Source: G963676655 sp963676655 (GTDB taxonomy: Bacteria > Verrucomicrobiota > Lentisphaeria > Victivallales > Victivallaceae). From it: a stretch of 64,000 nucleotides of DNA. How positions within the stretch are numbered: the first letter of the stretch is position 1; each line of letters opens with the position of its first letter. Shown here piece by piece: positions 60,388 to 64,000 of the stretch. The position numbers and the translations under genes were made by a program. The notes under the pieces are model-generated. The model was not told the DNA's origin. It did not search any database and saw only the letters and a program-made list of their open reading frames with translations. Location of the stretch: the NCBI GenBank assembly GCA_963676655.2, contig CAXXKX010000003.1, positions 5,394,001 to 5,458,000 of the forward strand. Direction: 5' to 3'.

Positions 60388-60417
60388 AAAAAAAACAGCC
60401 GGTCAAATGACCGGCTG
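60388..60417 (-). terminator. Rho-independent terminator (minus strand)
   Basis: On the minus strand CAGCCGGTC, loop ATTT, GACCGGCTG, then eight T. The A tract is on the plus-strand left side, so it ends minus-strand transcription, i.e. the superoxide reductase-ferredoxin unit about 170 bases upstream. Same core CCGGTC-N4-GACCGG as the terminator at 48913-48942. Confidence 0.7.
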
Positions 60418-60583
60418 CGACTTGAGAACAAGCCTTATATCAAACAGGATAAACTTTTTTGACTATCAGCAATTATGATATTTCTCGAGGGGTCGTTAAG
60501 ATTATCACATGCTTTTTGACAAAAAAGGTCCTGTAGATTTATTTATAAATATACAGCAATGCCAAGTAGTGGCTCCCAAATGT

Positions 60584-60775
60584 TTACTCAAGCAAAATGG
60601 CATCCACCGGACAGCCTTCAATCTGGACTGCTTCAAGACAACTGCCTTCGGCTTCAGGAGGTACGTTTTCCATTCTGACTTTCGCAATATTTCCATCCAT
60701 TTCAAAAACTTCAGGGCAAATTCGGACACAGAATTTGCATCCGATACAAACTTCCGGGTCGACTGTCGCTTTCAT
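60584..60775 (-). CDS. 4Fe-4S ferredoxin
   Basis: A 63-residue single-cluster ferredoxin. CIGCKFCVRICP gives Cys10, 13 and 16, and Cys55 in EGCPVDAI is the fourth ligand; Cys20 and Cys46 probably form the disulfide seen in Thermotoga-type single-cluster ferredoxins. It is a soluble one-electron carrier. ATG 60775 is chosen; the longer frame would run into the superoxide reductase gene. It lies 26 bases downstream of that gene, so it may supply electrons to it. Confidence 0.93.
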   Translation of the reverse strand: MKATVDPEVCIGCKFCVRICPEVFEMDGNIAKVRMENVPPEAEGSCLEAVQIEGCPVDAILLE

Positions 60776-60801
60776 AATATGGGGCCTGCATTGGTTATTG
60801 G

Positions 60802-61197
60802 TTATTTGATTTGCAGTTCTTTGCAACTCTCCCATAAGCCGTGGATATTGCAGTAACTGGCGGCGATAATTGATCCGGGTTTTTCTGTTTTGAAGCAGAT
60901 TGCGGCACAATGATGGGTATAGACCCCGCTGCTGTCCGGTCCGGCGGCGGATTCGCCATGTGCGCAGAATTCAACTCTGCCTATTTCGATTGGAAACTTG
61001 CCGTCTTCCGGTTTGAAATAAACCGCAATCCATCGGATATGATGTTCCGTTTTATTGGGATGAGCTACTTCTTTGCCGACGCTGACGCAAACTTTAATAT
61101 TTTCACCGGCGATGGCCTCGTCCGGAGCATCAATTACCGGTACATGTTTTTCTGTTTTCCAATCATCATGCTGAATAAGTTCACATAAACAACTCAT
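60802..61197 (-). CDS. Superoxide reductase (desulfoferrodoxin/neelaredoxin type)
   Basis: A 131-residue superoxide reductase of the class without the N-terminal desulforedoxin domain. Iron ligands are His18 (TEKHVP), His46 and His52 (AHPNKTEHHIRW), and Cys116/His119 (YCNIHGLW); Glu16-Lys17 precede the first His as expected. It reduces superoxide to hydrogen peroxide without producing oxygen, typical of anaerobes. Strong AAGGAGAA precedes the ATG. Ferredoxin lies directly downstream and the ferritin-like gene upstream, a small oxidative-stress set. Confidence 0.94.
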   Translation of the reverse strand: MSCLCELIQHDDWKTEKHVPVIDAPDEAIAGENIKVCVSVGKEVAHPNKTEHHIRWIAVYFKPEDGKFPIEIGRVEFCAHGESAAGPDSSGVYTHHCAAICFKTEKPGSIIAASYCNIHGLWESCKELQIK

Positions 61198-61540
61198 GAC
61201 TGTTCTCCTTCGTTATTTTTTTTGTTTTCCAGTACGGTGATATTATTGTTTTAGAAAGAAACGTGCCAGGAACGGTATAATCCAGCCAGGGGGATAAAAT
61301 AAGTGTAGTCAGAAGACGGTATTTTTTATTGTAATACGTTTAAGTCGTTTATCCTTAGTCGGAAATGTTTTTAGTTTTTCCGGTTTTACATAAGTAAAAT
61401 GTGGATGCATGAATACAAATATATTACAAAAAAGGTTAATTTTGTTCCCGGGTTAATCGTCTGATGTGCATTATGAAACACCTGAATCATATCATTTTGA
61501 CACAGTCAAACGAAACGGACGAGATTTCCTGATAGGATAC
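61198..61540. other. Gene-free intergenic region
   Basis: A 343-base AT-rich region between the superoxide reductase gene start and the end of the ferritin-like gene, both on the minus strand. It should hold the promoter for superoxide reductase, but no near-consensus pair is clear. The only small frame (at 61466) has no ribosome site and is judged spurious. Confidence 0.5.
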
Positions 61541-61999
61541 CTAATACTCCTTCACATTGTTCATCTGATTGATGTGGGTCATCAGTTCGTCAAGAAAAGT
61601 CATATGCTTTTGTTCTTCATCAGCTATAATCAGAATTTGTTTCTTTAGCGTTTCATCATAAACATCCTGAACCCAGCCGCGATAGAATTTCTCTGTTTGT
61701 CGTTCAATTACTAAAGTTTTTTCAAGCGACTTAATATCTTGAGTTGAAAAGTTGACCTGTTGCATCGAGTTCAACAAATCCGGAAAGACATTATCCGAGT
61801 CTCCGCCTGTAAACATCGGCATCTCATCATGTTGCGATCTTCTCTCAAATAAAACAAAGAAATCATAGTGTTTTATTTCATGGTCGATCATCAACTCCCA
61901 AAAAAGTTTTAATTCGGGATGGATGGCTTGATTGGCTGTATTCTGATAAAATTTAATGCAGTCCATTTCCATTTTTATCGCATATTCAAATGCATTCAA
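61541..61999 (-). CDS. Ferritin-like/rubrerythrin-like protein (TTG start)
   Basis: A 152-residue four-helix protein. Ligands: FEYAIKMEMDCIKFYQ (Glu), MIDHEIKHYDFF (Glu-x-x-His), LEKTLVIERQTEKFYRGW (Glu) and IADEEQKHMTFL (Glu-Glu-x-x-His), an erythrin-type di-iron set with no rubredoxin domain. It may store iron or reduce peroxide from superoxide reductase. I place the start at TTG 61999 because a perfect AAGGAG (plus 62008-62013) lies 8 bases upstream; the GTG at 62035 adds 12 residues without a ribosome site. No neighbouring gene within 200 bases upstream. Confidence 0.8.
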   Translation of the reverse strand: MNAFEYAIKMEMDCIKFYQNTANQAIHPELKLFWELMIDHEIKHYDFFVLFERRSQHDEMPMFTGGDSDNVFPDLLNSMQQVNFSTQDIKSLEKTLVIERQTEKFYRGWVQDVYDETLKKQILIIADEEQKHMTFLDELMTHINQMNNVKEY

Positions 62000-62146
62000 T
62001 ATATGTTCTCCTTGATTCAGTCTTTTTTGTATCACTTTTCCTTTGAATGTTTTTCATTAGAAAGAATCGTGCCAATCATTGCTGCCGGTATTTTTAGTTC
62101 AGTTGTGATTTCCGGATGAATTATTTGTTTTATTCCGGAACAAGTT

Positions 62147-62164
62147 TGACAGAATATTTTGTCA
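62147..62164. promoter_or_regulatory. Near-perfect 18-bp palindrome before the MASE3 kinase gene
   Basis: TGACA-GAATATTT-TGTCA, arms at 62147-62151 and 62160-62164. It overlaps a TTGACA (-35-like) at 62146-62151. It lies between the divergent ferritin-like and kinase genes. Possible operator; its regulator is unknown. Confidence 0.4.
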
Positions 62165-62234
62165 CCTTAATTTGCATTGAGATGATTTTGAGGTTATTAT
62201 TAAATTCTATTTATTGAAATATAAGGAATGCGCG

Positions 62235-64000
62235 ATGTTTAGCTCGAAACTGAAATACAGACTATTCCTGCCGTTGTTTATTTCATTAGGCGTTGTCCTG
62301 CTGTATTTCCTCGCCCAGGATAACTATTTGCTTTTTCACTCCATTATTGAACTTTCAACCATCGCGATTGCCTTTGCGCTGTTTCTGGTTGCCTGGAACG
62401 TTAAAGACAGGACGAATAATTATAATCTGATCTACCTGGGGATTGCATATTTTTTCGTCGGGGTCATTGACCTGTTTCATACATTCTCATACAAGGGAAT
62501 GGGGATATTCCATTACAACTACTTCAGCAGTGAACTCTGGATCAGCGCGCGTTACATGGAAAGCATATCGCTATTGATATTCATGGCAATAGCCGGCAAG
62601 AAAAAGCCTCTTCGATTTGAGATAATCTTCAGTATATATCTGGTCATTACCGGATTATTGCTTGCCAGCATCTATTATTGGGATTTTTTCCCCGTTTGTT
62701 ACGTGCCGGAGACAGGTCAGACCGGATTTAAAATATACAGTGAATATATTATTTGTGGCATATTTGCGGTGGCTTTCTGGGGGCTTTGTCGCAACCGGAT
62801 ATGCTTTGATAAGACTTTGCTGAAACTGCTTTCCTGGTCAATTGTTCTCAGTATAGCGGCAGAGTTCTGTTTCAGCCTTTATGTCAACGTCTTCGGGTTT
62901 ATGAATTTCACCGGACATATTTTCAAGTTGGCTTCATTCTACCTCATCTACAAGGCAATTATCGAGAATGGATTGAGCCAGCCTTTCAATGTGATATTCC
63001 GTGAATTGAAGAAAAATGAGGCGCTCCTGAATATGACCCAGGAAGTGGCCAGAATAGGCGGTTGGGAATATGATCTGAACACAAAAGAATTGAACTGGAC
63101 CGACGAAGTGTTCCAGATTCATGAATTGCCTCAGGATTATCGGGTTGATTTCAATAACGCTTTGGAGTTTTATCAGGAAGATTCAATTCAAAAAATCAAA
63201 GATACTGTAGAACAGGTTACCAGTACCGGAGGCAAGGACGACCTTGAACTGGAAATGACTACATCCAGGGGACGGAGAATTTGGGTCAGGATTACTTTTG
63301 CTGCGCGTATCGAAAATGGACAAACCGTTGGACTTTACGGTATAATTCAGGATATCACCGAAGACAAAAACATCGAAAGCCTGCGTGAAGATATGGAAAG
63401 AATCAACCGGCATGACTTGAAAATTCCGTTGAATTCGATTTATATCGCGGCTCAGCTTCTCGATAAGAAGAAAACAGAGGATGATTACAGGAAGATTGCG
63501 GATATTATTAAAACTTCAACTTACCGGCTGATGGACATGATAAATCTCTCTCTGAGTATTTACAAAATAGAGGAGGGGGCATATAAGCTGTGTTCCAGTC
63601 CATTTAATCTGGCCGCAGTGCTGAAAAGGATTATTAAAGAACAGCTGCCGATCGTAGAATTTGACCTGAAAATTGATCCGGGCTCATTCTCTGAAGAAAA
63701 AGCTTTCATAATTAACGGTGAAGAGAGTTTGATTTATTCAATGCTCTCCAATCTTTTGAAGAATGCTGTTGACGCTTCGTCGATTGATGAAAAAATTAAA
63801 ATAAATTTGAGTAATCGAGGCGATGTATGTGTTCTTGAAATTAATAATCGCAGAGTTATTCCGGAGGAATTAAGGGACTGTTTCTTTTCCAAGTACACTA
63901 CTTCAGGGAAGAAGGGCGGAGTCGGTCTCGGAACATACGGCGCAAAACTTATTGCCGAACTTCATCGCGGTGACATCTCAATGATTTCATCGGATGAACA
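62235..64000 (+). CDS. MASE3-PAS sensor histidine kinase (3' partial)
   Basis: 588 codons are visible; the gene runs off the window. Residues 1-245 are a MASE3-type membrane sensor with about seven helices (YNLIYLGIAYFFVGVIDLFHTFSYKGMGIF is diagnostic). A PAS domain follows (about 260-375: RIGGWEYDLNTKELNWTDEVFQIHELP, ending GIIQDITEDK). The HisKA-like part has RINRHDLKIPLNS (His393), and the ATPase has N-box LLKNAVDASS (Asn510) and the Gly-rich GGVGLGTYGAKLI. The catalytic end is cut. AAGGA lies 7 bases before the ATG. No response regulator is visible inside the window. Confidence 0.9.
   Translation, partial: MFSSKLKYRLFLPLFISLGVVLLYFLAQDNYLLFHSIIELSTIAIAFALFLVAWNVKDRTNNYNLIYLGIAYFFVGVIDLFHTFSYKGMGIFHYNYFSSELWISARYMESISLLIFMAIAGKKKPLRFEIIFSIYLVITGLLLASIYYWDFFPVCYVPETGQTGFKIYSEYIICGIFAVAFWGLCRNRICFDKTLLKLLSWSIVLSIAAEFCFSLYVNVFGFMNFTGHIFKLASFYLIYKAIIENGLSQPFNVIFRELKKNEALLNMTQEVARIGGWEYDLNTKELNWTDEVFQIHELPQDYRVDFNNALEFYQEDSIQKIKDTVEQVTSTGGKDDLELEMTTSRGRRIWVRITFAARIENGQTVGLYGIIQDITEDKNIESLREDMERINRHDLKIPLNSIYIAAQLLDKKKTEDDYRKIADIIKTSTYRLMDMINLSLSIYKIEEGAYKLCSSPFNLAAVLKRIIKEQLPIVEFDLKIDPGSFSEEKAFIINGEESLIYSMLSNLLKNAVDASSIDEKIKINLSNRGDVCVLEINNRRVIPEELRDCFFSKYTTSGKKGGVGLGTYGAKLIAELHRGDISMISSDE

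Overview
The window reads as chromosomal DNA of a Gram-negative, anaerobic, glycan-degrading member of the PVC superphylum, most likely Lentisphaerota (Victivallales/Lentisphaerales type). The case rests on gene content: three short pseudopilins with an N-terminal FTLIEL-type leader and a C-terminal H-x9-DG-like motif, a TIGR04073-like exosortase-associated protein, many secreted hydrolases of PVC type (GHL10-like, DUF4838, heparinase II/III-like), and low-oxygen redox proteins (superoxide reductase, ferredoxin, polyferredoxin, FeoAB). No rRNA, tRNA, CRISPR array, prophage or complete insertion sequence was seen. The phylum assignment is inference.

Layout. 1-12 kb is mostly housekeeping and signalling: the 3' part of a homocysteine methyltransferase/MetF fusion, a small exosortase-associated protein, a HAD phosphatase, a PocR/multi-PAS hybrid kinase, YifB/ComM, a RAYT-type transposase, a tail-anchored small protein, ispF and a tandem-fused PilT-like ATPase. 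12.0-14.9 kb is a ferrous iron operon (feoA, feoA, feoB and a 55-residue Cys-rich membrane protein) with a possible metal-regulator box in its promoter. 15.0-24.0 kb is a nine-gene forward cluster: secreted hydrolase, GntR/FCD regulator, pseudopilin, two DapA/NanA-family aldolases flanking an SSS symporter, two small Cys-rich paralogues and YhcH. It looks built to import and break down a keto-acid sugar such as a sialic acid or uronate. An alkaline phosphatase and a heparinase II/III-like lyase follow.

28-38 kb holds a TPR protein, a polyferredoxin, an HD protein, a YkgJ-type Cys-cluster protein, a membrane TPR protein, a small tyrosine phosphatase, a lipoprotein and a second RAYT copy (about 91% identical by eye to the first). 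38-40.6 kb is tatD-like/pyrD/pyrK. 40.7-44.9 kb is a catabolic-looking cluster: an amidohydrolase, a paralogue that has lost its metal ligands, a DegT-type aminotransferase and a GHL10-like protein. 45.3-47.4 kb is a divergent AraC regulator/4Fe-4S reductase pair.

47.5-60.4 kb is a second accessory sugar region. A GntR-type regulator with a LacI-like sensor domain appears to control itself, a DUF4838 enzyme and an ADP-ribosylglycohydrolase-family protein in one operon, and also a separate beta-propeller hydrolase, through a shared operator CATGAAC-N8-GTTCATG. The operator lies directly after near-consensus promoters. A LacI regulator with two perfect 16-bp palindromes around its own promoter, an SMR-like membrane protein, a MITE-like palindromic element and a GH5 enzyme follow. 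The window closes with ferredoxin, superoxide reductase, a ferritin-like protein with a probable TTG start, and a MASE3-PAS histidine kinase cut by the window end.
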